A stretch of 64,000 nt of DNA from Flavobacterium sp. 245 (GTDB lineage Bacteria; Bacteroidota; Bacteroidia; Flavobacteriales; Flavobacteriaceae). Below the pieces are notes generated by a model that saw only the letters and a program-made list of their open reading frames with translations, had not been told where the DNA came from and did not search any database. The stretch is taken from the NCBI RefSeq assembly GCF_004362055.1, contig NZ_SNXB01000002.1, positions 582,238-646,237 of the forward strand. Reading direction: 5' to 3'. Of the stretch, positions 1 through 8,470 are shown piece after piece. The first letter of the stretch is position 1, and every line of letters begins with the position of its first letter. A program made the position numbers and the translations under genes.

Positions 1-28
1 GCTATAAAAATCAATTTACTGCATAAAA

Positions 29-61
29 AAAACAGGAATGAAAAATAATCATTCCTGTTTT
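29..61 (-). terminator. Terminator of the EamA gene
   Basis: A 13-bp perfect stem (29-41 with 49-61) around a 7-base AT loop. On the minus strand it is followed by a run of about eight T, so it ends transcription of the EamA gene. The plus-strand side has a shorter T run. Confidence 0.75.
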
Positions 62-122
62 AAAACCCTGTTAAGATTCTCGTAATTTTACTTTCTAAAC
101 CAATAAAAAATGTAACATTACT

Positions 123-1040
123 TTATTGAGAATCTTTAGATGACAGGATATATTTTTGTTTTAATGCAAAAATATGATGTGAATTAAAAACTAACACCGC
201 TATAAAAATTATGCTGTACGCTGCAATCTGCAAAGTGCTGATCTTTTCGTTAAAAACAAATGCGGCAAGCATAAAAGCAATCATAGGGTTTATGTTTAAA
301 AGCATTCCCACAGTTGATGAAGGAAGTCCTGAAAGTGCATATAAATTCAGAAAAAGCGGAATAATAGTAAACGCTATAGCTATTGTTTCAATACAGAAAT
401 AAAATTTAAATTCTGTTGGCACTGGTCCGCTGTATGCAGGATAAAAAGGCAATAAAACTAATGCTGCCAAGGTAATATGAAACGTAAGCACAATAAATTT
501 ATCAAACCCCTTATTGATGCGCTGACTCACCAAATAAGAAGCATATGTAAGTCCGATGATGATGCTGAAAAACATATCCATAATATCAGCATAAGACAAT
601 AATACACAACCTAGAATACTTAAACCAACAGCAAGCCATTGTGTTTTGGCTAGCTTTTCTTTCAATAAAAAATAAGCAAGCAAAGTCGTTAAAATTGGGC
701 AAACCAAATAAGCCAATGAAGTAGCTTTAACGCTCACATGATTCATTACATAAATAAAAGTAAACCAGTTCGCCATTAAAAAAAAGCTGCCGCCAATGTT
801 CAGCAGAATTGCTTTTTTCTTTTCAGAAGAAGACAATGCTTTAAAAACCCCCACAGTTTCTTTGATTTTACTTCTTCTAAAAAGAAAAGCAATCAGAAGC
901 ATCAAAATACTGCAGCTGAAAACTCTGAAAAATAATATGTCGATAGATTGATAATCATGAATTGGTCTCAAAACCAAACTGAAAAATCCCCACACAGTAT
1001 AAGCGGTAATGGCAGCAGTATAATATTTTGTAGTATTCAT
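123..1040 (-). CDS. EamA/RarD-type drug/metabolite transporter
   Basis: Inner-membrane permease of the DMT superfamily, 305 residues with about ten hydrophobic helices, the usual size for the family. The N-terminus (YTVWGFF, then a helix with FFRVF) resembles RarD, and the two-fold EamA repeat is visible, the second half beginning near residue 150. The ATG at 1040 is preferred to an upstream TTG at 1070 because the family starts with the first helix. Substrate is unknown; amino acids or their derivatives are typical. It is divergent from a MocR-type regulator with under 100 bp between the starts, which suggests that regulator controls it. Confidence 0.85.
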   Translation of the reverse strand: MNTTKYYTAAITAYTVWGFFSLVLRPIHDYQSIDILFFRVFSCSILMLLIAFLFRRSKIKETVGVFKALSSSEKKKAILLNIGGSFFLMANWFTFIYVMNHVSVKATSLAYLVCPILTTLLAYFLLKEKLAKTQWLAVGLSILGCVLLSYADIMDMFFSIIIGLTYASYLVSQRINKGFDKFIVLTFHITLAALVLLPFYPAYSGPVPTEFKFYFCIETIAIAFTIIPLFLNLYALSGLPSSTVGMLLNINPMIAFMLAAFVFNEKISTLQIAAYSIIFIAVLVFNSHHIFALKQKYILSSKDSQ

Positions 1041-1138
1041 GATTTTGATTTCTTCTTTTAACTGAGACAAATTTCTTAAAAATAAAACAGCAATACAGAT
1101 ACAGTTTTTGTAAATTGCACCATAACAGTTTTTTTTTT

Positions 1139-2563
1139 ATGAAAAATTCCAATTACTTGTATTTACAGTTTGCCGATGTTATTGAAAAGCAGATAAAATC
1201 TGGACTTTTAAACGTTGGTGACAAATTGCCGTCGATAAGAGAAGTCTGCGCCGAAACAGGTTATAGCATGAGTACTGTAAGCAAAGCCTATTATGAAGTG
1301 GAGAGCAGATCGCTTATCGAATCGCGTCCGCAGTCTGGTTATTATGTAAGTAATATTTCGGCAAGAGTTATTGCTGAGCCATCAGCAAGTACGCCAATTT
1401 TGAAAGTTGAAAATATTGACCGCGAAGATTTGGTTGATTTGGTTTACGGCGATATGAGAGTGAAAGATGTTACAATGCTTTCACTTGGTTTTCCGTCAAA
1501 TGAGCTTCTTCCTATCGCTAAATTGAACAAAGGAATGGTTCAAGCTATGCGTCAATTGCCTAATAGCGGTACAAGTTATGAGGAAATTCAAGGTAACAGC
1601 AACTTACGAAAAGAAATCGCGCGTTGGTCTTTTACTTGGGGCGGTTCATTGACAGAAGAAGATATTATTACAACTCCAGGATGTATTTCTGCAATTTCTG
1701 ATTGTTTACTGACTTTGACAAAACCGGGAGATACTATAATTACTGAAAGTCCGGTATATTTTGGCATTCTGCAGTTGGCAAGATCTTTAGGTTTATATGT
1801 TATGGAACTTCCAACAAATATGACGACAGGGATTGAATTAGAAGCGGTTAAAAAAAGGCTTAAAACCAATAAAGTAAAAGCTTGTGTTTTGATGAGCAAC
1901 TTCAGCAATCCGTCTGGAAGTATGATGCCAAACGAACATAAAAAGGAAGTTGTACGTTTAATGGATTTTTATAATGTTCCGCTAATTGAAGATGACATTC
2001 ACGGCGATTTGTACTTTGGCGCAAGCCGTCCAACAAACTGCAAAACCTATGACGAAAGTGGTATTGTGCTTTGCTGCAGTTCGGTTTCTAAAAGTTTGGC
2101 GCCCGGTTATCGAGTTGGATGGGTTTCTCCGGGGAAATTTAAAAAAGAAATACTGCGTACCAAATTGTATCACACTATTTCAGCTACTACAATTACACAT
2201 GAAGTAGTTGGGGATTTCTTGAAAAACGGCCGTTATGAGAATCATCTTCGAAAAATTCGCCAGATTTTAAATCAGAATTGTAATAATTACATCAATACCG
2301 TTTTGGAATCTTTTCCGGCAGGAACAAAAGTAAGCCAGCCTCAAGGCGGATTTTTTCTTTGGGTTGAATTGGATAAAAAAATTGATACTGCCGCATTTTA
2401 TCATTTGGCTATGAAACATAATATCAGTATTGCGCCGGGAAGAATTTTCTCTTTTCAGGATCAATTTTCAAATTGTATGCGTCTGAGTTTTGGTCTTCCT
2501 TGGACAAATGAATTGAGAACTGCTATTCAGACTTTGGGAAGATTGGCTAAACTTAGCATATAG
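1139..2563 (+). CDS. MocR-type transcriptional regulator (GntR HTH + aminotransferase domain)
   Basis: Cytoplasmic PLP-dependent regulator, 474 residues. An N-terminal GntR winged helix (residues about 5-70, with the typical GDKLPSIRE and STVSKAYYELE-like segments) is followed by a full class-I aminotransferase fold. The PLP lysine lies in SSVSKSLAPGYRVGW and the cofactor-site motif NPSG is present. The ATG at 1139 follows a T-rich tract; a TTG at 1115 adds eight unlikely residues. Family members sense a PLP aldimine or amino acid and usually control the divergently transcribed neighbour, here the EamA exporter. The pairing is inference; the domain call is firm. Confidence 0.9.
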   Translation: MKNSNYLYLQFADVIEKQIKSGLLNVGDKLPSIREVCAETGYSMSTVSKAYYEVESRSLIESRPQSGYYVSNISARVIAEPSASTPILKVENIDREDLVDLVYGDMRVKDVTMLSLGFPSNELLPIAKLNKGMVQAMRQLPNSGTSYEEIQGNSNLRKEIARWSFTWGGSLTEEDIITTPGCISAISDCLLTLTKPGDTIITESPVYFGILQLARSLGLYVMELPTNMTTGIELEAVKKRLKTNKVKACVLMSNFSNPSGSMMPNEHKKEVVRLMDFYNVPLIEDDIHGDLYFGASRPTNCKTYDESGIVLCCSSVSKSLAPGYRVGWVSPGKFKKEILRTKLYHTISATTITHEVVGDFLKNGRYENHLRKIRQILNQNCNNYINTVLESFPAGTKVSQPQGGFFLWVELDKKIDTAAFYHLAMKHNISIAPGRIFSFQDQFSNCMRLSFGLPWTNELRTAIQTLGRLAKLSI

Positions 2564-2622
2564 TTTGTCAATTCCGAAGAATGACAAAACTGTGAAATTA
2601 TTTTTTTTAATCACAAAAAAAA

Positions 2623-2655
2623 CCAGACAGCGCCACTAATTAAAGCGCTGCCTGG
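2623..2655 (-). terminator. Terminator of the bestrophin gene
   Basis: 11-bp stem with one mismatch (2623-2633 with 2645-2655). On the minus strand it is followed by eight T, just downstream of the bestrophin stop. Confidence 0.75.
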
Positions 2656-2685
2656 CAACAAATTGAGAAACCAAGTCAATTATTT

Positions 2686-3633
2686 TTATAAAACGTAGTA
2701 GGCATCTTTTTCTGCCTTCTTAGGTTCTTCATTTAAATCAAATTCTTTCAGAATATCAAATTCACTTTGGTATTCGTTCAGCATTTGCTTAATATTTTTT
2801 TCAATCGTATTTGCAATTGCAGTAACTGGCGTATCTGTAGGCCTGTTTTCAAACGGATCCTGCAAATGAATTGCCATTCTTTCAATTAAAAAGAAAGCGG
2901 CACCGATTGCTGTAATCAGCGGAATTGCAAACCAGCTTAACACGCTTGTTAATCCAAAAGGCAATAACATAATAAACAAACACAGCGTTAATCTAATATA
3001 CATGCTATAAGTTGTTGGGAAAATGGTATTTTTAATTCTTTCGCATTTACCCATTCCGTCGCATAATCTTGATAATGTATTATCAATTTCGACTTGCTGG
3101 TATTTATTGAATCGCTTGTCGTTTTTAGCATTTCTTAAATCTCGTCCATGCAGCATTAAAATCGCATTTGGAATGTTCTGATGATTTTTAATGTATCTGA
3201 TTTCTTCATCACTCATCAAACCTTCAAGCGGTTTTATGGCATCTTTATTTCTAAGCGCCTGACCTAAACTATAACACCATGCAATTTGTCTTTTAGCAAA
3301 ATTTTCTTTGAATTCACTTGCTTCAACAGAAAAATCTGGATCTTTATAAAATGTCAAAACCTGACGGATCAATGTTCTGGAATCGTTTACAATAGCTCCC
3401 CAAACAATTCGAGCTTCCCACCATCTGTCATAAGCTTGATTGGACTTAAAAGCCAACAATAGTGATATAATCGTTCCAATCATTGTTGGAATTGCAATAG
3501 GAATATCTACGGGCAAATTGATAAAATAGTAATGAAAAATCTCAAATAAAATCGTGTAAGCTAATACAAGTACAATTTCTACTTTAATTTTCCCGAGAAC
3601 GTACTTCATTGGTATTCTTTTCTTTAATAACAT
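2686..3633 (-). CDS. Bestrophin-family anion channel protein
   Basis: Integral membrane protein of the bestrophin (former UPF0187) family, 315 residues, typical for bacterial members. The hallmark segment NQAYDRWWEAR lies near residue 65, after two N-terminal hydrophobic stretches, and another hydrophobic pair sits near residues 210-250. Bacterial bestrophins form pentameric channels of variable ion selectivity; which ion this one passes cannot be read from the sequence. It is a single gene with its own terminator, and a long heptad-repeat array lies upstream of its start. Confidence 0.88.
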   Translation of the reverse strand: MLLKKRIPMKYVLGKIKVEIVLVLAYTILFEIFHYYFINLPVDIPIAIPTMIGTIISLLLAFKSNQAYDRWWEARIVWGAIVNDSRTLIRQVLTFYKDPDFSVEASEFKENFAKRQIAWCYSLGQALRNKDAIKPLEGLMSDEEIRYIKNHQNIPNAILMLHGRDLRNAKNDKRFNKYQQVEIDNTLSRLCDGMGKCERIKNTIFPTTYSMYIRLTLCLFIMLLPFGLTSVLSWFAIPLITAIGAAFFLIERMAIHLQDPFENRPTDTPVTAIANTIEKNIKQMLNEYQSEFDILKEFDLNEEPKKAEKDAYYVL

Positions 3634-3658
3634 ATTTTCGGTTTTAATTAAATTATTA

Positions 3659-4036
3659 TTTTTTAAGTTCTTAGTGATTAGTCCTTAGTGACTAGTTTTT
3701 TTATTTGAATAAATAATCTTAAAAGTCATGTTTTATCACTATCCACTAATCAGTTCTAACTAAGTACTAATCATTAAGAACTAAGAACTAATCACTAAGA
3801 ACTAAGAATTAAGAATTAAGAACTAAGAACTAATCACTAAGAACTAAGAACTAAGAACTAATCACTAAGAACTAAGAACTAAGAACTAAGAACTAATCAC
3901 TAAGAACTAAGAACTAAGAACTAATCACCAAGAACTAAGAACTAAGGACTAATCACTAAGGACTAAGCACTAATCACTAAGAACTAAGAACTAAGAACTA
4001 AGAACTAAGAACTAAGAACTAATCACCAAGAACTAA
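3659..4036. repeat. Heptad tandem-repeat array (AAGAACT/AATCACT)
   Basis: This fills the gene-free gap between the bestrophin and Usp-like genes. From about 3770 it is a nearly continuous head-to-tail run of 7-bp units, mainly AAGAACT, interspersed with AATCACT, AAGGACT, AAGCACT and AATCACC. The part from 3659 to 3770 holds degenerate units and some in opposite orientation (TTAGTGATTAG). Units of 7 bp do not keep a reading frame, no unique spacers are present, and no ORF crosses the array. Confidence 0.9.
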
Positions 4037-4046
4037 GCACTTTCTT

Positions 4047-4769
4047 TTACGCCATCTCTTCGTACAATGAAAGAACCGGAATTCCTAGTTTTTCATTGAT
4101 ACTTTCTTTTTTATTTTTTTTGAATTTGATCTTCTCTCCTTTTCGAGTTTCCACTAATAAATCAATGTCATATTTAGAAATTGCTTCAGATAAATACGGA
4201 GCCAGATTGTCGTAATCATCATCAATTTTAGAAGTCTGGCTTACAATCTCATATGAAAAATTCTCATTCAAAAATTGTTGTACATCTTTAACATGCATAT
4301 TGGCTCTGCCATTTTCAATATAAAGTGCTTTTGTGAAATCTTCTTTTAAATTCTCATTTCCTAAATGGAGTATTGGACATTTTTGATTTCCTGCCAATTG
4401 AATTAAATATTGATAAATACGTTTGGTTTCGTTTTTATACGAATTTGTAAGGATAACCAGTTTAACAGAAAAATGATCAATGACACGTTTAAAAATTGGA
4501 GATGAAAGTCCGTATTGATTGTGTACTTTGATTTTGCAGTTTGGCGTATGTTCTACAATATATCGGCAAGTTTCTAGAACTTCTTCCTGACTTATTGTAA
4601 GCCCTGTTTTCATTTCACGCAAATAAAAAGAAGAAGAAAACGAATCTGGAGTCTCGGCCGCCATTAACAAAATAATTTCACAAGCCGAATCTTTAGCTTG
4701 ATTAACTGCCGCTTTTACTGCGCAAATTGTATCATCTTTTAAAGTAGTGGGTATAAGGATATTTTTCAT
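4047..4769 (-). CDS. Universal stress protein-like protein
   Basis: Cytoplasmic 240-residue protein. The N-terminal half (MKNILIPTTLKDDTICAVKAA, then a strand-helix pattern to about residue 140) fits the UspA fold. The second half is a weaker Usp-like repeat ending in GIPVLSLYEEM. The canonical ATP-binding Gly-rich loop is not visible, so ATP binding is doubtful. It lies just downstream of, and codirectional with, the two-component genes, with 77 bp between it and the kinase. A stress-response role is family inference. Confidence 0.7.
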   Translation of the reverse strand: MKNILIPTTLKDDTICAVKAAVNQAKDSACEIILLMAAETPDSFSSSFYLREMKTGLTISQEEVLETCRYIVEHTPNCKIKVHNQYGLSSPIFKRVIDHFSVKLVILTNSYKNETKRIYQYLIQLAGNQKCPILHLGNENLKEDFTKALYIENGRANMHVKDVQQFLNENFSYEIVSQTSKIDDDYDNLAPYLSEAISKYDIDLLVETRKGEKIKFKKNKKESINEKLGIPVLSLYEEMA

Positions 4770-4846
4770 AAGTATAATCGTTTAGTTTATACGTACAAAA
4801 TAACTCCCTGTAAATTAGACGGGTCTTAATATAAAATTAGAATTTT

Positions 4847-6268
4847 CTAAGATTCAACATTAGAATTTCTAATGTTATTTTTTTTGATGTTTGATTTGTT
4901 GAAAATAATAGTAACGATTGTTCCTTTATTTTGCTCTGATTGCACTTGAATTTCTCCATCGTGCATGCGGATGATTTTAGAAGCCAGCGGAAGCCCTAAA
5001 CCATAACCAATATATTTAGTTGCAATTTTCCCTCTGAAAAAAGGTTCATATAAATGCGGAATATCCTCTGGAGGAATTCCTATTCCAATATCATTAATGG
5101 CTATTTTAATCGATTCCTTATTGGCAGAAAGCGTTACAAACACCTCATTATTATCGGAGTATTTTACTCCGTTGGTAATAATGTTGTTGATTGCCAATTC
5201 TAAAAGCGGTTTATTGCACGGAATTAAAAGCAAATTAGAATCTTTTGGTGCAAAATTAAGTTTGATGCTCACACGATTGTCCGGATAAATTTTATCCAAA
5301 TCAGATTTTACATCCATTAATAATTCATCAATTCTGGCAATATCCAAAACCTGTTTTTTTCCGTCGTAGCCTGTTTGAGTCAATTTCAGCAGACTTTCGG
5401 TTAGGTTTCCTAATCTTGACGCCTGACCATATATATTCTGCAAAGATTCGATATATTCAGAAACCTGACGCTCTTTTAAAAGCATAATTTCCGACTCTGC
5501 TATTATGGTTGTAATAGGCGTTTTTAATTCGTGCGAAGCGTTATTAATAAAATTGGCTTGAATTTCAAAAGACGTTTCCAATCGATCTAACATATCATTG
5601 AAAGTATGTGTAAGATCTGAAATTTCATCTGAGTTTTTAACATCTGGCAATCTGTTATGAAGATTTGATGCACTAATTCGGTTCACTTCTTTTGTAATTC
5701 TCGCGACAGGGTCAATAACACGTTTTGCTAAAAAACGGCCTAAAAAGAAAGCTAAAAGTACGAATCCGATGCCACCAAAAAGCAATATTTTTATAATGTA
5801 TATACTTGTTGTTTTTCCTCTTCGATCTCTTGCGCCAACAATAACAATGTATTTTTGATTGCTTTCGGTAAAAACCTGGCCTAAATAATATTTACTATTT
5901 ACTTCAAAATAATCTTTTCCTGTACTTAGAATATTGGAATAAAACTCGTTGGGCAAATTCAGTTTTGTATTATAATCAAAACTGTTGGCGCTGTTTATTT
6001 TAAGAACATATTCTTCTTCTTCAATAAGTTCTTCCAGTCCATTTTTTTTAAGGTTGCTGTAGTATTTTATTTTTTCGGGATCTTTTTGAAAATGAATTGA
6101 AGCCACGATTTTAGCACGGTCTTCTAGCCTTTTTAAAAAATGATAACGGTTGTTTTCTCTAAATAAAACGAAAACAATAATACATAACAATAATGTACTA
6201 AAAGTCGATAAAGCTACATAAGTGAACGTAATTCTTTTTCTTATATCCATTTTATAGCTGTATAACAT
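4847..6268 (-). CDS. Two-component sensor histidine kinase
   Basis: Membrane kinase of 473 residues. Helix 1 is at about 13-36, a periplasmic sensor domain at about 38-152, helix 2 at 158-178, then HAMP. HisKA carries the phospho-acceptor His246 in NNASHELKTP. The HATPase domain has an N box, INDIGIGIP, and GYGLGLPLASKI. It follows the response regulator, with the start overlapping the regulator stop by 17 nt. A second ATG at 6250, only 1 nt past that stop, would remove six residues and is equally plausible. The ligand is unknown. It resembles the CusS/ArlS group of OmpR-linked kinases. Confidence 0.93.
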   Translation of the reverse strand: MLYSYKMDIRKRITFTYVALSTFSTLLLCIIVFVLFRENNRYHFLKRLEDRAKIVASIHFQKDPEKIKYYSNLKKNGLEELIEEEEYVLKINSANSFDYNTKLNLPNEFYSNILSTGKDYFEVNSKYYLGQVFTESNQKYIVIVGARDRRGKTTSIYIIKILLFGGIGFVLLAFFLGRFLAKRVIDPVARITKEVNRISASNLHNRLPDVKNSDEISDLTHTFNDMLDRLETSFEIQANFINNASHELKTPITTIIAESEIMLLKERQVSEYIESLQNIYGQASRLGNLTESLLKLTQTGYDGKKQVLDIARIDELLMDVKSDLDKIYPDNRVSIKLNFAPKDSNLLLIPCNKPLLELAINNIITNGVKYSDNNEVFVTLSANKESIKIAINDIGIGIPPEDIPHLYEPFFRGKIATKYIGYGLGLPLASKIIRMHDGEIQVQSEQNKGTIVTIIFNKSNIKKNNIRNSNVES

Positions 6269-6926
6269 AACCCAGACCTTTCATAGTATGAATAAGTTTG
6301 GTTTTATAAGGTTTGTCAATTTTCTTTCGCAAATAATTGATATAAACATCGACAACATTCGTGTTCATATCAAAATTAATATCCCAGACATTGTCCAGAA
6401 TTTGGTCACGGGAAACGATTCTGCCAGCATTCCTTGCTAAATAATAGAGTAATTTAAACTCTTTAGCCGTTAAAACAATTGGTTCTCCATCTCTCTTTAC
6501 TGCTTTGGCTTTCCCGTCTATTTCTAAATCGCCAATTATAATTTTATCAATTTTTTCATTATCCTGATTTGCTCTCCTATTCAAAGCGTTTACTCTCGCA
6601 TCGAGTTCACCAAATTTGAAAGGCTTGACCAAATAATCATCTGCACCAGCATTTAATCCTGTCACAATATTTTCTGAAGTACCTAATGCTGTTAAAAGCA
6701 AAATTGGTACGAAGTTTTTGCTGGCACGAAGTCTTCTGCAAATTTCGATTCCGTTGATATCCGGAAGCATTACATCTAAAACTACAACATCGAAATGGTA
6801 ATTGTTGATCATTTCAATAGCTGTTTTGCCATCGAGTGCCACACTTACTTCGTTGTTGTTTTCAGCAAATCCTTTACGCAAAATGGACAAAAGATTTGGT
6901 TCGTCTTCGACTATTAGTAACTTCAT
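6252..6926 (-). CDS. OmpR-family response regulator
   Basis: DNA-binding regulator of 224 residues. The receiver domain has the acidic pair Glu7/Asp8, phospho-acceptor Asp51 in VVVLDVMLPD and the conserved Lys in LVKPF. The C-terminal winged helix ends in TMKGLGYVIQL, as OmpR/PhoB regulators do. It is the first gene of the regulator-kinase pair and is probably autoregulated. The neighbouring Omp85-type barrel gene upstream on the same strand and the Usp-like gene downstream are possible targets, by position only. Confidence 0.95.
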   Translation of the reverse strand: MKLLIVEDEPNLLSILRKGFAENNNEVSVALDGKTAIEMINNYHFDVVVLDVMLPDINGIEICRRLRASKNFVPILLLTALGTSENIVTGLNAGADDYLVKPFKFGELDARVNALNRRANQDNEKIDKIIIGDLEIDGKAKAVKRDGEPIVLTAKEFKLLYYLARNAGRIVSRDQILDNVWDINFDMNTNVVDVYINYLRKKIDKPYKTKLIHTMKGLGYVIQL

Positions 6927-7049
6927 TTAAATTTGGATATACAACAAAAATAAGGATTGACATTAAAAATATAAATCAGAATAGATAAAAATTATGATTT
7001 AATTATGAACAATATTTTTTTTTCGGTACTAGATAAACGCTTGAAAATA

Positions 7050-8321
7050 TTAGAAAGTTTCGCCTGCATTTAAGTAAAAACCTTTTGAATTATTCCCCCA
7101 AGCGTAATCTGCTATAAGATTTGTTCTTGTTGCTTTGTCGATTAAAACACGAAGTCCAAAACCAAAAGCTGGCTGAACGTATTGAAAAAGCTTTGTATTA
7201 GTGTCCGGATTACTTGTTGTTACGAAGTTTGTAAAAACCGTTCCGCTGAACATTTGGTTGCACGTAATTGGAAATCTGAATTCGGTTGCAAGATAAACTA
7301 AATTTGTTCCTCTAAATAATCCTTGCGTATACCCCTCCCCGCTTCGGCTACGCTGGTCCCAGCCAATTGCAGGCAAATTTAAATAGGGAACTTTTCCTTT
7401 CGTAACAAATTGTCCATAAGTCCAAAGTGCTAAAATATATCTTTTATCTTTTTTTGAAACCGGAATAAAATTTCGGTATTCAGCATACAAAATATTACTT
7501 ACTTCTTGATTATCAAATATTTCTGGATTAAAACGATAATTTATATTAGCAAACCATCCGTGCGTTGCATTCACTTGATTATCTCTAGAATCGTAAACCA
7601 AATTGAGGCTAACGCCATTTAAAAAATATTCTTTTTCATTGAATCCATATTTCTGATTGTAATTATAGTGATAAGTGAATTTTCCATTTGCAACATCAAG
7701 ATCTTTATCAACAATACTGGAATACCAATCGATATTGACACCGCCACCTACATAAAAGTTTGGATGAACCTGAAAAGAAACCGACTGATGAAATTTAAAA
7801 TAATTGTAATCCATAGGTTCAGCAATAGAATCAATACTAAAGCCCGCCTCTTGATTGCGTCGTGGCGGAATAATATTTGTTCCTAAACCATAATTTGGCT
7901 GCGAAAATATGTATATACGATAATCACCACTCAAAAATATCCTATTGTTTTTCAGCAGAATATTGTTTTTTATGTTTACAAGCCATTGTTTTTTTGTAGT
8001 ATAGGTTATCCCCACATTCGCGATAGAATATTTATCTGCTTTTTCTTTTCCTTTAAAAGTATATTGCGCGACAGCGCCATAAAAGAAACCTGTAGCAGGT
8101 TGAGAACCGATTGCCGGAATAATTAAGAAAAAACTGTTTTTTATGGGTTTTACAACATAAACAGAATCCTTTTTTTTGAAGATTTCTAATATTGTTTTAG
8201 GAGGACAAATTTTAGAACTGTCGATTTCTGTTTGAGCGCTCAAAGTAAATTGAATAAAAAAGAGCAACCATAAGATTTTAAATCTATTCTGAAAATAATT
8301 ATTTTTTAAAAATTTTACCAT
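7050..8321 (-). CDS. Omp85-type (BamA/TamA-like) outer-membrane barrel without POTRA domains
   Basis: 423 residues with a signal peptide (hydrophobic segment ending FTLSAQ), then about 40 residues and a single predicted beta-barrel. Alternating aromatic/hydrophobic strands, a GWFANINYRFNP strand and the aromatic C-terminus match the bacterial surface antigen (D15/Omp85) barrel. BamA and TamA carry periplasmic POTRA repeats before the barrel; there is no room for one here, so this belongs to the short, patatin-like-associated or orphan Omp85 group. Role in membrane assembly or lipid export is not known. Confidence 0.8.
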   Translation of the reverse strand: MVKFLKNNYFQNRFKILWLLFFIQFTLSAQTEIDSSKICPPKTILEIFKKKDSVYVVKPIKNSFFLIIPAIGSQPATGFFYGAVAQYTFKGKEKADKYSIANVGITYTTKKQWLVNIKNNILLKNNRIFLSGDYRIYIFSQPNYGLGTNIIPPRRNQEAGFSIDSIAEPMDYNYFKFHQSVSFQVHPNFYVGGGVNIDWYSSIVDKDLDVANGKFTYHYNYNQKYGFNEKEYFLNGVSLNLVYDSRDNQVNATHGWFANINYRFNPEIFDNQEVSNILYAEYRNFIPVSKKDKRYILALWTYGQFVTKGKVPYLNLPAIGWDQRSRSGEGYTQGLFRGTNLVYLATEFRFPITCNQMFSGTVFTNFVTTSNPDTNTKLFQYVQPAFGFGLRVLIDKATRTNLIADYAWGNNSKGFYLNAGETF

Positions 8322-8422
8322 CTGAAAGTTTTAATTTTTTGAAACAATAATCAATCCATAGGTAAATATACAGCTTATTTTCAGCATTTTAAACTTACAC
8401 CTCAATAAAATTAAAATAAAAA

Positions 8423-8446
8423 AAGCCGTCTATAAAAGGACGGCTT
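8423..8446 (-). terminator. Terminator of aspA
   Basis: 8-bp perfect stem AAGCCGTC/GACGGCTT around 8 bases, followed on the minus strand by a T run, directly after the aspartase stop. Confidence 0.8.
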
Positions 8447-8470
8447 GCTATTATATTTTTTATAGAAAAT

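Noticed and set aside
1588..1908. Minus-strand ORF of 106 codons
   Set aside because: Lies fully inside the MocR regulator gene in another frame; shadow.
3659..4036. A CRISPR-like array
   Set aside because: Units are 7 bp, head to tail, with no unique spacers and no cas genes.
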